From Plebeiibacterium marinum (GTDB taxonomy: Bacteria; Bacteroidota; Bacteroidia; Bacteroidales; Marinilabiliaceae): DNA of 64,000 bases. Within the stretch, counting starts at the first letter, position 1. Every line of letters begins with the position of its first letter. The notes beneath the pieces were generated by a model, which was not told the origin of the DNA, did not search any database, and saw nothing but the letters and a program-made list of their open reading frames with translations. This document shows, piece by piece, positions 35,031 to 44,829 of the stretch. Made by a program: the position numbers and the translations under genes. The stretch is from NCBI RefSeq assembly GCF_026013615.1, contig NZ_JAPDPI010000017.1, positions 1 through 64,000 on the forward strand. The letters run 5' to 3'.

Positions 35031-38000
35031 TTATTTTTTCCCTACCGAAAAACCGGAAATATTCAAGCCCAGTAAAAATTCATGATGATTACTGTTTATA
35101 TCTAACAATCGTGCATATCTATAACCCACCGATAGCGGATAAATAAACCGCAATACATGAACTTCGCCTCTAAATTCTACTCCCAATGATTTAAGCTCAT
35201 ACGATGCTGTATTATTTTGCCGTGTTACTGCATCAGTGATCTCCTGCCATCCTTTTGTATAATCAAAAAACACATTTGATGTTATGCGTTTTAAATATAA
35301 AATCCCCGGTAACGATATATCCGGATTACAAAGGGGGAAGATATAATCAGCTTTAAAGGAGTATAACCGATTGTTTGCATACCTCCCGTATCCCCGTGCA
35401 AAATTCACATAATCTCCCAATGTCCTATATGCAACAATTTCAGTACTACCGTTATCATATTCTTCGCCTTTTAATTTTGTTTGGTATTCGTTATCAACCC
35501 TGACCGAATGATGCTTTAGAAAACCGGGAAAATACAAACGGGAACTGAAACCCCAAATACTACCTGCATCAATTCCATTGAATGGAGTACTTTGATAATT
35601 TAACTGAAACAGCTGCCCCCAACGGGTAGTTACATCCCTTTCCGAACGCTTCATTAAGTGATGATAATAAAGTCCATACTCCATTGTTGAATAGTCAACA
35701 CTGGAGTTATAAATTATCGATTCAGAACCTTGCACAGGAATCCACCGATTAATACCCTGAGTATATTCGGTCCGGTTTATTTCATATCCCGACCGATGAA
35801 AAAAGTTATAATCAACAGATGGTTGTAACAAACTATAATACTTATTTTTAGTCAGGTTTAAAGGAAGTTTCAATCCTGCTTCAATCTGTGTTTGGTGAAT
35901 TTTTTCATTAGCCAGCAAATAAAAAGCTTCATTGTCATTTCCATATAGTCCATCATATACTACTTTGTCATCTCCATGCTTAACATCCACTTCAAAAACA
36001 GGATAAAAGCCCCTGTACTGAAAATTAAAGTGATATTTCTCCAGTTTTTTTTGCGAATCTGCATTATATCCAACCGAAGTAATGGCCGTTCCCAATAAGT
36101 TCTGCGAAAATGTAGATAAGCCTGCATTAACAACTTCATCATTGATACTTATAAAAGCCGGTGCCCAACTATGGAAATTAAATAAATTCCATTTTGAATA
36201 TTTTTTTACCTGATAATCCTGGATAGTATCTATCGATATAAAATCAGGTTGCCCGGATTCCTGTTTTGAAATGGTATGATACAACTTTTTTGAGTGATTG
36301 CTTACCCGCGACAAAGGTACATTCAACAAATCCCCTTCTGATGCTTTAGCCACCATAAATCCATCAGCAGTATATGTATTAAATACAATTTCTCCAGAAT
36401 GGTTATTAAATACAGCATGGGAACAACCATATTGCGACTGCGTTAACTGTTTCACCTCTTTTGATCCCCTATCAACGGCATAAATCTCCTCTGTTCCACT
36501 AAAACCAGCTGTTAGTAAAATCGTATTGTTATCTTTCCATGACACATACCTGATATCCTGATACGAATCCACTACAACATCATTCACATCTCCACCATTC
36601 GCACCAACCACACAAACCCTTTTCCCCTTATCCGACAAGGAGATATACACAATCTCATCTCCATTCATATTCCATGATGGCGACATGATGTAATCTGATG
36701 CATTATTTACAAATTCTTTAACCTCTTTACCCGAAAACCTATCAACAATCACCAGGTTATATTTATTATCAGTACTTACTTTTACTGCGGCAATGAATTT
36801 TCCATCCGGACTAATTTCCGGAGCAAAATACCTTGATTTTTTTGTTACAACACTCAATTTTGAATTTGACAAATCGAAGCATTTAATTACAGACCATGCC
36901 TGGTTTTCCCAACGTGCATCAGGGGTATATTCTGCCCAACAAACAACATGGTTTCCATACGAAAATGGCTCATCATTTTTTTGTCCGGGAGTAAAAATTG
37001 TAGAATAATTGCCCAAGGAGTCTATTTTTACAAAACGAGTTATTTCTCCAGGTCCGGAAATTTCTGCAATAATATTTCCCTCTTCAGTAACAAGCGGGTA
37101 TTTGAAATTTATATAGGCATCATTCCTTTTCGAAATCAACTGGAAATTTGTTTTTACCGTTTCACCATCCTGGCTCTCCCAATCTTTATGCAAACCAGCA
37201 AAAACGTTTTTATATAGCTGATCTTTATTATATCCAATCTTATTTATAATTCCATTACTAAAAGGGTAAAACCACATACTATTCCTGCCCGTATTGAATA
37301 AAGCCTCCTCCCAAATTTGGGCACCATACCGAGCCCTTGCTCCCGCCACCAATTGATACCCCATTTCGTAATAATTGGGCGTAAAATCACGATACGATCC
37401 AAAATACGCCTTATCATATGAATAAATACCCTTTTCCATTATCTGCGCCCGGATTCTCTGTTCGAACCATGGCGAGCGCCCCCTTCCCGATTTTGATAGT
37501 GCCGTTTCTGCAGCAACAGCATCCCCTTCCAAAAACCACATAGGCACATTTAAACCCAACACTGCACCTACAGCCTGTTCTCCCAAAACATAACTCAAAA
37601 TCTTTGTAAAACCTGTATTAAGTTTATCTATCTGTACTACATGCCTGAATTCGTGCATGGCCAATTGTTGCAACCATTCTTGCGCATGCATCTGTTGATT
37701 TGGGGTAGGAAATAACTCAATCCGCTTGGGCGCCCAGCTTACAAAACCATTTGAATATGAAGTTTCCGGATGAATTAAAACACTTATTTTTTTAGGCTGA
37801 TGATTTAATGATTCTGAACCATATTTGTAAACCTCTTCAAAAACTTTAGCGAGATACTGTGCCTTCCCAATATAACCGGAAGGGAATACCAATTTAAAAT
37901 TATCCGTTTCTATTTTATTCCATTTTAAGGAGGCGGGATCTTCTCCCGAAGTATAATACTGCGAAAATGTTACGAGAGGAAAACAAAGAAAAATACCCAG

Positions 38001-38033
38001 TATAAGAAGAAAAACTTTACAATTCATTATCAT
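35031..38033 (-). CDS. Large exported protein: HExxH domain, beta-propeller and C-terminal barrel
   Basis: A 1000-residue exported protein. After a signal peptide (VFLLILGIFLCFPLVTFS) comes a peptidase MA-like part with MHEFRHVVQ, a zinc-type HExxH motif at about residue 128, then a TolB/PD40-type beta-propeller (repeats such as FAPEISPDGKFIAAV, IMSPSWNMNGDEIVYIS), and from about 650 a strand-rich C-terminus that resembles an outer-membrane barrel, with an aromatic YKF-like pattern less clear at the end (FSVGKK). It may be an outer-membrane-anchored protease. Substrates are unknown. It is a single gene, 78 bases behind the nucleoid protein gene. Confidence 0.8.
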   Translation of the reverse strand: MIMNCKVFLLILGIFLCFPLVTFSQYYTSGEDPASLKWNKIETDNFKLVFPSGYIGKAQYLAKVFEEVYKYGSESLNHQPKKISVLIHPETSYSNGFVSWAPKRIELFPTPNQQMHAQEWLQQLAMHEFRHVVQIDKLNTGFTKILSYVLGEQAVGAVLGLNVPMWFLEGDAVAAETALSKSGRGRSPWFEQRIRAQIMEKGIYSYDKAYFGSYRDFTPNYYEMGYQLVAGARARYGAQIWEEALFNTGRNSMWFYPFSNGIINKIGYNKDQLYKNVFAGLHKDWESQDGETVKTNFQLISKRNDAYINFKYPLVTEEGNIIAEISGPGEITRFVKIDSLGNYSTIFTPGQKNDEPFSYGNHVVCWAEYTPDARWENQAWSVIKCFDLSNSKLSVVTKKSRYFAPEISPDGKFIAAVKVSTDNKYNLVIVDRFSGKEVKEFVNNASDYIMSPSWNMNGDEIVYISLSDKGKRVCVVGANGGDVNDVVVDSYQDIRYVSWKDNNTILLTAGFSGTEEIYAVDRGSKEVKQLTQSQYGCSHAVFNNHSGEIVFNTYTADGFMVAKASEGDLLNVPLSRVSNHSKKLYHTISKQESGQPDFISIDTIQDYQVKKYSKWNLFNFHSWAPAFISINDEVVNAGLSTFSQNLLGTAITSVGYNADSQKKLEKYHFNFQYRGFYPVFEVDVKHGDDKVVYDGLYGNDNEAFYLLANEKIHQTQIEAGLKLPLNLTKNKYYSLLQPSVDYNFFHRSGYEINRTEYTQGINRWIPVQGSESIIYNSSVDYSTMEYGLYYHHLMKRSERDVTTRWGQLFQLNYQSTPFNGIDAGSIWGFSSRLYFPGFLKHHSVRVDNEYQTKLKGEEYDNGSTEIVAYRTLGDYVNFARGYGRYANNRLYSFKADYIFPLCNPDISLPGILYLKRITSNVFFDYTKGWQEITDAVTRQNNTASYELKSLGVEFRGEVHVLRFIYPLSVGYRYARLLDINSNHHEFLLGLNISGFSVGKK

Positions 38034-38210
38034 TTTTTATATAATGGATAAAAATAGTTTAAAATTTCAAAGTAACACAAGGTTATTGATTCCTGTTAAA
38101 ATCTTTGATATTGTTACAAATTTAAAACTTGATGCACTTACATTTTTAATACCAAAATTGTATTTTTAGTGATTTGAAACCTGAATCTTTTAACATCATT
38201 CTACACACAT

Positions 38211-39896
38211 ATGCAAAAAATAGTTATTTACCAGATATTTACCCGCCTCTTTGGCAACAATAACACATCAAAAATAAAGAATGGCACCATTGAACAAAAT
38301 GGATGTGGAAAGATGAACAGCTTTACTCCAAAAGCACTCCACGAAATTAAAAACATGGGTATCACTCACGTTTGGTATACAGGCATTATAGAACACGCCA
38401 CTACTACCGATTATTCCAGCCTTGGCATTTCAAAAGACTATCCTGAGGTAATCAAGGGAAAAGCAGGATCTCCTTATGCAATTAAGGATTACTATGATGT
38501 GTGCCCGGATTTAGCTACAAATGTTACTGAAAGAATGAATGAATTTGAGGGCTTGGTCAGTAGAAGCCATGACGCCGGCTTAAAAGTTATCATTGATTTT
38601 GTCCCCAATCATCTGGCCCGACATTATATTTCCGACAACAAACCTCAAGGCATAAATGACTTTGGAGAAAATGATGACACTTCTGTAAATTTCAGTGCCA
38701 GTAACAATTTTTATTATTTACCCGACGAAACTTTTGATGGCCCTATAACCCCCAAAAATGCGGATCGCCTGATAGAAAAACCTGCAAAAGTAACCGGGAA
38801 CGACTGCTTATCTTCAAAACCGGGCATAAACGATTGGTATGAAACCATCAAACTTAATTATGGGATAAACATATTTGATGGCAGCAAACACTTCGACCCC
38901 ATTCCGGATACATGGCAAAAAATGTATGATGTACTCCTGTTTTGGGCGGATAAAAAAATTGACGGTTTTAGATGCGACATGGCCGAAATGGTACCTGTTG
39001 AGTTTTGGCATTGGGTAATTCCTAAGATAAAAGAAAAATATCCTAAAGTTATTTTCATTGCCGAGGTGTACAACCCCGACCTGTATCGTCAGTACATTAC
39101 TTATGGTGGTTTTGATTTTTTATACGATAAAGTTGGCATGTACGACACCTTAAAAGATATTATCCAGGGACATAAACAACCCAATGCCATTACCAAAGCC
39201 TGGGACGTTTTAAATGGAATACATCAACACATGCTTTTCTTCCTGGAAAACCATGATGAACAAAGGATCGCCTCTCCGTATTTTGCTGGCAACCCCCATA
39301 AAGCAATTCCAGCATTAATTATATCCGGTTTAATGTACTCCAATCCCTTAATGATATACTTTGGTCAGGAACTGGGAGAACCCGGTATGGAAGAAGAAGG
39401 ATTTAGCGGGAAGGACGGAAGAACCACAATCTTTGATTATTGGAGTATCGATTTAATCGAAAAATGGATTAACAATGGTTCCTTTGACAATGCCATGCTG
39501 CCTGAGGACAATGCTGACCTTCAAAAGTGGTATAAAAAATTCCTGAATATACTGCACGACTACGAGGAAATTAAAGAAGGGAAGTTTTACGATCTGATGT
39601 GGGCAAACGAAGACAATCCATATTTTGACAGCTCTAAACTCTATGCATTTTTAAGGTATCACGAAGGCAACATTCTATTGGTTGTTGTAAACTTCTCACC
39701 CGAAAAAATAAAATGCAGAATAAAAATTCCGGCACATGCATTTTTTACTATAGGAGTTGAAAGCAATAAGTTTTTTAAAGGAGTTGATATTTTAACCCAA
39801 AAGAACAAAGTGAGTTTTCCTCAGGAAGTAGCCATAACCAATGGGCTTGGCGTTAAAGTGGCACCATATTCGGGACGGGTTTATGAACTAAAATAA
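38211..39896 (+). CDS. Alpha-amylase-family (GH13) glycosidase, cytoplasmic
   Basis: A GH13 barrel enzyme of 561 residues acting on alpha-glucans. Conserved regions: VIIDFVPNHLARHY (126-139), GFRCDMAEM with nucleophile D256, FIAEVYNP with acid E285, and FLENHDEQR with D349. A C-terminal beta-sandwich follows (ILLVVVNFSPEKIKCRI). There is no signal peptide, so it should act inside the cell on glycogen or imported maltodextrin rather than on external starch. No SusCD or other polysaccharide genes are adjacent. Confidence 0.93.
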   Translation: MQKIVIYQIFTRLFGNNNTSKIKNGTIEQNGCGKMNSFTPKALHEIKNMGITHVWYTGIIEHATTTDYSSLGISKDYPEVIKGKAGSPYAIKDYYDVCPDLATNVTERMNEFEGLVSRSHDAGLKVIIDFVPNHLARHYISDNKPQGINDFGENDDTSVNFSASNNFYYLPDETFDGPITPKNADRLIEKPAKVTGNDCLSSKPGINDWYETIKLNYGINIFDGSKHFDPIPDTWQKMYDVLLFWADKKIDGFRCDMAEMVPVEFWHWVIPKIKEKYPKVIFIAEVYNPDLYRQYITYGGFDFLYDKVGMYDTLKDIIQGHKQPNAITKAWDVLNGIHQHMLFFLENHDEQRIASPYFAGNPHKAIPALIISGLMYSNPLMIYFGQELGEPGMEEEGFSGKDGRTTIFDYWSIDLIEKWINNGSFDNAMLPEDNADLQKWYKKFLNILHDYEEIKEGKFYDLMWANEDNPYFDSSKLYAFLRYHEGNILLVVVNFSPEKIKCRIKIPAHAFFTIGVESNKFFKGVDILTQKNKVSFPQEVAITNGLGVKVAPYSGRVYELK

Positions 39897-40043
39897 TCTG
39901 TAAACAATTTTAAGCCAAAGCGATATATTCAATTTTTATGCATTCTAAATTGAATATCAATACACAATTCCTCTTTTAATTGGAAAGAATATGTAGTATA
40001 TTATAAGTACTATTTGTTAATCTAAATTTAGGAGGAATTCTAT

Positions 40044-40370
40044 ATGTCAAAAGTCGATTTTTCTTTCAACATTTCTTTAGATGATTCAGAATTTATTCAG
40101 GTGGGAGATAATATTTATACAACACAAGAATCTATTCACAGAGAACAGCCAGCCATTCATTTCATAGGCTCCAGATGCCTTGATATACTGAAACACTTTG
40201 AAGGAAGGCTAACTACTAAAATAATTAACGACTGGCTGCTGCTTATCAAAGCCATGGATCAAACAACCAGCTCCAGAAATAAATGGGATAATTATAAAAT
40301 TATAGAAGAGCTCATAAACGGACAGGATCACTCTGTATCCTGGTACGTTAATAATTGTGCAGTAGCATAA
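40044..40370 (+). CDS. Small protein of unknown function with a strong ribosome-binding site
   Basis: Not recognised. A 108-residue soluble acidic protein with no signal, membrane or cysteine motif. The start codon is preceded at 9 bases by a full AGGAGG, which is unusual in this phylum, where Shine-Dalgarno motifs are weak, and supports the ORF as real and well expressed. It is flanked by a clear terminator and stands alone on the plus strand. Confidence 0.75.
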   Translation: MSKVDFSFNISLDDSEFIQVGDNIYTTQESIHREQPAIHFIGSRCLDILKHFEGRLTTKIINDWLLLIKAMDQTTSSRNKWDNYKIIEELINGQDHSVSWYVNNCAVA

Positions 40371-40393
40371 TTCTCAGTTAACAATTATCGTTT

Positions 40394-40435
40394 ATCAGTA
40401 ATCAATTAAAAAAATTGGTTACTGATATTTTTTTA
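40394..40435 (+). terminator. Terminator of the 108-residue gene
   Basis: ATCAGTAATCAATT and AATTGGTTACTGAT form a long stem around an A/T loop, followed by ATTTTTTT. It overlaps the 3' end of the convergent metallophosphoesterase gene. Confidence 0.75.
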
Positions 40436-41719
40436 CATAGGCTCTGTACCTACAGGCCCTTTACTTAACTGAATAACCGTAATTTCAGGGGGCATCCCTA
40501 TTCGGGCTGGCATTCCTAAAAAGCCCAGTCCCCTGTTCACATACATAAACTGGTTTTTGTTTTGATACAAACCATCCCACTTTTTAAACTTATATTTTGC
40601 CGGGCTCCATTTAAATCCTTTCCAGTCAATACCAAACTGCATGCCGTGTGTATGCCCTGCTAGCATTAAATCATATGCTGTTTTATCCACAACCTCTGCA
40701 TCCCAGTGATCCGGATCATGCGACAATAGTATTTTAAACGGGAATCCATCTGTACCTGCCATAGCTTTCTGAAGGTCTCCATAACGGGGAAAAGGATCAT
40801 GCCCCCAGTTTTCAACTCCTGTTAAAGCAATTTCTTCCCCTTCTTTTTCTATAGAAACAGAATGATCACGCAGCAGCCTGAAACCAAACTTTTTATGGGC
40901 ATCTACAATACCCTGAAAATTCCTCTGTTTCTCTTCCGGCGTATTCCAATCTGTATAATCACCATAATCATGATTCCCTAAAATAGAAAACTTACCGTAT
41001 CGGGCTTTAAGTTGTGTAAATACTTTCTCCCATCCGTAGGTTTCTTCCTGAAAATTATTCACCAAATCTCCGGTAAAAAATATAGCGTCGGCATGTTCAT
41101 CATTAATAATATCAACAATACCTTCAAGTTTGTGATAATTGCTGGCAAAAGATCCCAGGTGAATATCTGATATGTGGATAATCTTAAAACCATCAAAAGC
41201 TGATGGCAAATTTGGGAAACTCAAACGTTGGTGTCGGGTAAAAAAGTTAAAGCGACCTTTGTGCATCCCAAAAATAAGGGATATAAATGGTGCGGTAGCA
41301 AAGATTATTCCTACCTGACTCAGGAATTTTTTACGGCTGATGCGCGGATACCTGATCGTTGTCTGCTCCTTTGAATACTTTTTATTTTTCCATAGTTGGG
41401 TTATAGCTGAAACCACCATAAATAAACCATAATAAAATAAGAAGAATGCCTTTGGCAAGTATATAAACAAGCATATGGCATTAGCCATCATAAACCAAAT
41501 ATAAAATTCTGGCGATGATGCATCACGAATAGATTGCGTTAAATAATAATAGGAAACAATTTCAAATACAGGAACTATAAAAAAGAGAAAAGTCCCCAAC
41601 CATTTAGTTGTTTTATCCATTGGTTTTTCAACTTCCCGTTTCCAAACCAAAAATGCCAAGGCATCAACAACTAAAATAAAAACAGCAATAAATAAAAACG
41701 CTACAAAAGTTAGCTTCAT
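40433..41719 (-). CDS. Membrane-anchored metallophosphoesterase
   Basis: A 428-residue calcineurin-like phosphoesterase. The N-terminal 130 residues carry three or four hydrophobic helices; then a positively charged connector (RISRKKFLSQVG) and the dinuclear metal site: DIHLG, FTGDLV, LGNHDY, LSHDPD and AGHTHG. The arrangement matches the YkuE/YaeI group, which acts at the membrane on phospholipid or UDP-sugar intermediates, but the substrate cannot be read here. Confidence 0.9.
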   Translation of the reverse strand: MKLTFVAFLFIAVFILVVDALAFLVWKREVEKPMDKTTKWLGTFLFFIVPVFEIVSYYYLTQSIRDASSPEFYIWFMMANAICLFIYLPKAFFLFYYGLFMVVSAITQLWKNKKYSKEQTTIRYPRISRKKFLSQVGIIFATAPFISLIFGMHKGRFNFFTRHQRLSFPNLPSAFDGFKIIHISDIHLGSFASNYHKLEGIVDIINDEHADAIFFTGDLVNNFQEETYGWEKVFTQLKARYGKFSILGNHDYGDYTDWNTPEEKQRNFQGIVDAHKKFGFRLLRDHSVSIEKEGEEIALTGVENWGHDPFPRYGDLQKAMAGTDGFPFKILLSHDPDHWDAEVVDKTAYDLMLAGHTHGMQFGIDWKGFKWSPAKYKFKKWDGLYQNKNQFMYVNRGLGFLGMPARIGMPPEITVIQLSKGPVGTEPM

Positions 41720-41869
41720 ATCAACAATTTAATACCCCACCATCATTCTTATTGCCGACAGTTTTGTTTTTAAGGTTGTGCAATGTTACGCATTATATTA
41801 TAAAAGGTTATATTAATAAAGGTTAAACTTTTAAGAAAGAGGAATAAAGCAACATTTTCAACGTTTAAA

Positions 41870-42109
41870 TTAACTATTCAACACCTCTCCAGTCATCTCA
41901 TAAACCAAATATTCCTTACCCCCAACTGTAGTACCCCTATGGCTTTGTTTCATCCCACATTTTTCAAGAATTTCCAACCTCGACCATTTGCTTTTCCCAT
42001 TGGATACATATCTCATATTCTCTTCTTTGTTATAGATTTTATGAAAGTAATCAATATCATCAGGTACGATATGCCGAAGAAGTATTCTGGACGATTGAGC
42101 AATGACCAT
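41870..42109 (-). pseudogene. GNAT acetyltransferase with internal deletion
   Basis: The 79-codon ORF begins like an Acetyltransf_3-type GNAT (SRILLRHIVPDDIDYF, EENMRYVSNGKSKW) and jumps at about residue 42 to a typical C-terminus (LEILEKCGMKQSH). The core of about 70-80 residues, including the acetyl-CoA loop (R/Q-x-x-G-x-G/A), is missing with the frame kept. It is probably non-functional. Confidence 0.7.
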
Positions 42110-42127
42110 ATGTTTCCAAACAAATAA

Positions 42128-42382
42128 TTACAGGTTCTTATTTATATGATTAAAATATTCATCTACCAACTTTTTTGCCTGCTCCATTTCCGAATCCGGA
42201 ACAAAAATCTTAACCGGATTAGCTCCGCCGGCAGAAACATTCCAAGGGGCAATAGTACCCATATATTCATCTTTTAAATATGCTTCAATGCCAGAATCCG
42301 ACAAATAGCTTTTTACAATTCCGGCTTCTACAGAAGGACCGGAATATATTTCCACTAAATTATTTCCTGTGTCTGTTTTCAT
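42128..42382 (-). CDS. DUF2007 small protein
   Basis: An 84-residue protein of the DUF2007 (putative signal-transducing) family. The pattern VEIYSGPSVEAGIVKSYLSDSGIEAYL, the central APWNVSAGGANPVKIFVPD and the tail EQAKKLVDEYF are typical, describing a small alpha/beta fold related to PII-like or ferredoxin-like folds. Members are cytosolic; the role is not established. It lies just upstream of the GNAT remnant on the same strand. Confidence 0.85.
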   Translation of the reverse strand: MKTDTGNNLVEIYSGPSVEAGIVKSYLSDSGIEAYLKDEYMGTIAPWNVSAGGANPVKIFVPDSEMEQAKKLVDEYFNHINKNL

Positions 42383-42848
42383 ATCTATTTAGTATATAAA
42401 AATGCAACCCCAAGATAACAAACTCTTAATAATATTCTGAGGAATAAAGTCAATAATTATATCTTAAGATAGACTACAACCTCACATCGCCTATACTACC
42501 CGCAGAAATAGAATGTCCGGTTATGCCCTTACTTAAAATGATTCAATCAGGATAATTTATGCATTAAAAAAAGCAGAAACCTGTAACCTTTTAACAGACT
42601 TCTGCTCTTTTGCGCAATTATATAATTATAATTGTAATTGGATAGTGAAAATGCAATTTTCCAGACTGCGGCTGAACAAACTTTAACTTATATTATTCGT
42701 ATAAAGCTTATTCCGCTTTGTTCTTTCTTTAACAAATTTAGTTAATGGTTTTTCTAATCTCACACCCTTCATCACCATAAAACTGCCATTCGTCAAAATA
42801 ATTATTGCATTTCTCTATCCTTTACAATTATCTACAGTACAATCAGCA
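42383..42848. other. 466-base intergenic space with a terminator and short overlapping ORFs
   Basis: It holds the bidirectional hairpin at 42567-42612. On the minus strand behind lspA, two short overlapping reading frames look faintly coding: one ending ...FDEWQFYGDEGCEIRKTIN without an ATG, and one of about 31 codons (MVMKGVRLEKPLTKFV...). They may be the remains of a frameshifted small gene in the lspA 3' region. I see nothing else. Confidence 0.3.
42567..42612. terminator. Bidirectional terminator
   Basis: AGCAGAAACCTGT and ACAGACTTCTGCT pair with one 2-base internal loop, flanked by an A-run and a T-run. The minus-strand direction would end the lspA transcript. Confidence 0.65.
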
Positions 42849-43352
42849 TTATTTTTTTGCAGTATTTTTCCTATTCAGAACCTGCTCAAATAGTATCATA
42901 AAAAATCCAAGAGTAACAGATATATCTGCCATATTTACAATTCCGGTATGGAAAATCACAAAATCAAAATAAAGAAAATCGGTAACAGACCCGAACAAAA
43001 TCCGATCCCATATATTACCAATGCCACCGCCAATAATAAAACAAATGGCAACGAACACAACCAATGATATCTCTTTATGCTTTACCAGATAATAAACACC
43101 GTACCCAATAGCTATCAATGGCAAAAGGATCATCAGCAATATATATAAGGGTTTGGGAAGAGAATCTCCCATACCCAAAAAAGCTCCAGTATTTTCAACC
43201 TTTGTAAGTATTAAATACTTCCCTACAACTTCTGTTTGCTTATGGTATTCAACCTTATCCCGTACTATTTCTTTAGTTATTTGATCACAAGCTACATTAG
43301 CTATAATCAATAAGAATATTACAATTATTCTGTTAGTGGTTTTCGCTATCAT
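42849..43352 (-). CDS. lspA: Signal peptidase II
   Basis: The inner-membrane aspartyl peptidase that cuts prolipoprotein signal peptides. Its 167 residues carry four hydrophobic helices. Family blocks: VACDQITKEIVRD near the N-terminus, NTGAFLG, GGGIGNIWDRI with the first catalytic Asp and VTDFL, and NMADISVTLG with the second. The start lies close to the divergent carboxynorspermidine synthase gene (161 bases). The usual neighbour in this phylum, a DksA-like gene, is not present here. Confidence 0.95.
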   Translation of the reverse strand: MIAKTTNRIIVIFLLIIANVACDQITKEIVRDKVEYHKQTEVVGKYLILTKVENTGAFLGMGDSLPKPLYILLMILLPLIAIGYGVYYLVKHKEISLVVFVAICFIIGGGIGNIWDRILFGSVTDFLYFDFVIFHTGIVNMADISVTLGFFMILFEQVLNRKNTAKK

Positions 43353-43513
43353 TTTACCAATATTTTAAAACATTTTCTTTTATTATTCACGAGCTAAATT
43401 TAGATATTTATCAATAAAATATTTCCTAAACTATTTACATTATTCAAAAAATAATCTTTCTTTGCCATGTTAAACATTTATACATAAACACTTATTTTGA
43501 AACACATAAAAAG

Positions 43514-44707
43514 ATGGGAAAAGTCTTGATAATAGGTGCCGGTGGTGTAGGCACTGTGGTAGCCACAAAAATGGCTGGATTACCTGAGGTTTTTACTGAA
43601 ATTATGTTGGCAAGCCGCACAAAAAGCAAATGCGATGTTATTGCTGAAAAAATTGGAAACAACCGTGTTAAAACCGCTCAGGTTGATGCTGATAATGTTC
43701 CTGAATTGGTTGAGTTGATCAAATCCTTTGGTCCGGATATCGTTGTAAATGTGGCCTTGCCATATCAAGACCTTCATATTATGGATGCCTGTTTGGAAAC
43801 TGGTGTTGCTTATTTAGATACAGCAAACTATGAGCCACTGGATGAAGCCAAATATGAATACAAATGGCAATGGGCTTATCACGATAAGTTTAAAGATGCT
43901 GGTATCACCGCCATTCTTGGATGTGGATTTGACCCAGGCGTAACAAGCATTTATACAGCACATGCCGCCAAACATCATTTTGACGAGATCCAGTATCTGG
44001 ATATTGTTGACTGTAACGGAGGCGACCATGGTAAAGCTTTTGCCACTAACTTTAATCCCGAAATCAATATTCGTGAAGTAACCCAAAAAGGAAAATACTG
44101 GCAGGATGGAAAATGGGTTGAAACAGAGCCACATGAAATCCATAAGCCTTTAAATTACCCGAACATAGGTGATCGTGAATCATATTTGATTTACCATGAA
44201 GAATTAGAATCGTTGGTGAAAAACTTCCCAACAATTAAACGTGCCCGTTTTTGGATGACTTTTGGTCAGGAATACCTTACCCACCTTAGGGTAATCCAAA
44301 ATATTGGTATGGCAGGTATTGAACCAATTATGTACGAAGGTAAGGAGATTGTACCTATACAATTCTTAAAAGCCGTACTTCCTGATCCGGGTGATCTTGG
44401 CGAAAACTATACCGGCGAAACATCTATAGGATGTAGAATAAAAGGATTAAAAGACGGGAAAGAAAAAACATATTATATCTATAACAACTGTAGCCATCAG
44501 GCTGCTTTTGAAGAAACCGGTGCACAAGGGGTAAGTTATACAACCGGTGTTCCCGCTACTATTGGAGCAATGATGTATCTTCAGGGATTATGGAAAAAAG
44601 CAGGTGTTTATAATGTTGAGGAATTTAATCCAGATCCATTTATGGAAAAATTAAATCAACTTGGATTGCCATGGGTTGAAGAACACGATATTGATTTAGA
44701 GTTATAA
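43514..44707 (+). CDS. Carboxynorspermidine synthase (saccharopine-dehydrogenase fold)
   Basis: The 397 residues form an NAD(P)-binding Rossmann domain (IIGAGGVGTVVATKMAG at 6-22, ASRTKSKCD) and a C-terminal saccharopine-dehydrogenase-like domain (GCGFDPGVTSIYTAHA, YNNCSHQAAFEETGAQGVSYTTG). The family includes lysine-pathway enzymes, but the carboxynorspermidine decarboxylase gene lies directly downstream, and that pairing defines the alternative polyamine route, condensing aspartate semialdehyde with putrescine or diaminopropane. A terminator hairpin separates the two genes. Confidence 0.9.
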   Translation: MGKVLIIGAGGVGTVVATKMAGLPEVFTEIMLASRTKSKCDVIAEKIGNNRVKTAQVDADNVPELVELIKSFGPDIVVNVALPYQDLHIMDACLETGVAYLDTANYEPLDEAKYEYKWQWAYHDKFKDAGITAILGCGFDPGVTSIYTAHAAKHHFDEIQYLDIVDCNGGDHGKAFATNFNPEINIREVTQKGKYWQDGKWVETEPHEIHKPLNYPNIGDRESYLIYHEELESLVKNFPTIKRARFWMTFGQEYLTHLRVIQNIGMAGIEPIMYEGKEIVPIQFLKAVLPDPGDLGENYTGETSIGCRIKGLKDGKEKTYYIYNNCSHQAAFEETGAQGVSYTTGVPATIGAMMYLQGLWKKAGVYNVEEFNPDPFMEKLNQLGLPWVEEHDIDLEL

Positions 44708-44742
44708 TATAATTGCTCGCAAAGAGCACCATGGATATTTAC

Positions 44743-44778
44743 AAAGCTCGCAAAGTTATATTATGCGAGCTTTTTTTA
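44743..44778 (+). terminator. Terminator between the two polyamine genes
   Basis: AAAGCTCGCA (44743-44752) and TGCGAGCTTT (44764-44773) form a perfect 10-pair stem followed by TTTTTT. An intrinsic terminator inside a functional pair suggests separate promoters or partial read-through. Confidence 0.8.
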
Positions 44779-44829
44779 ATTTTAAACTCTTTACGATAAA
44801 ACCTTGTGCATACTTGCGCATAACAAAAA

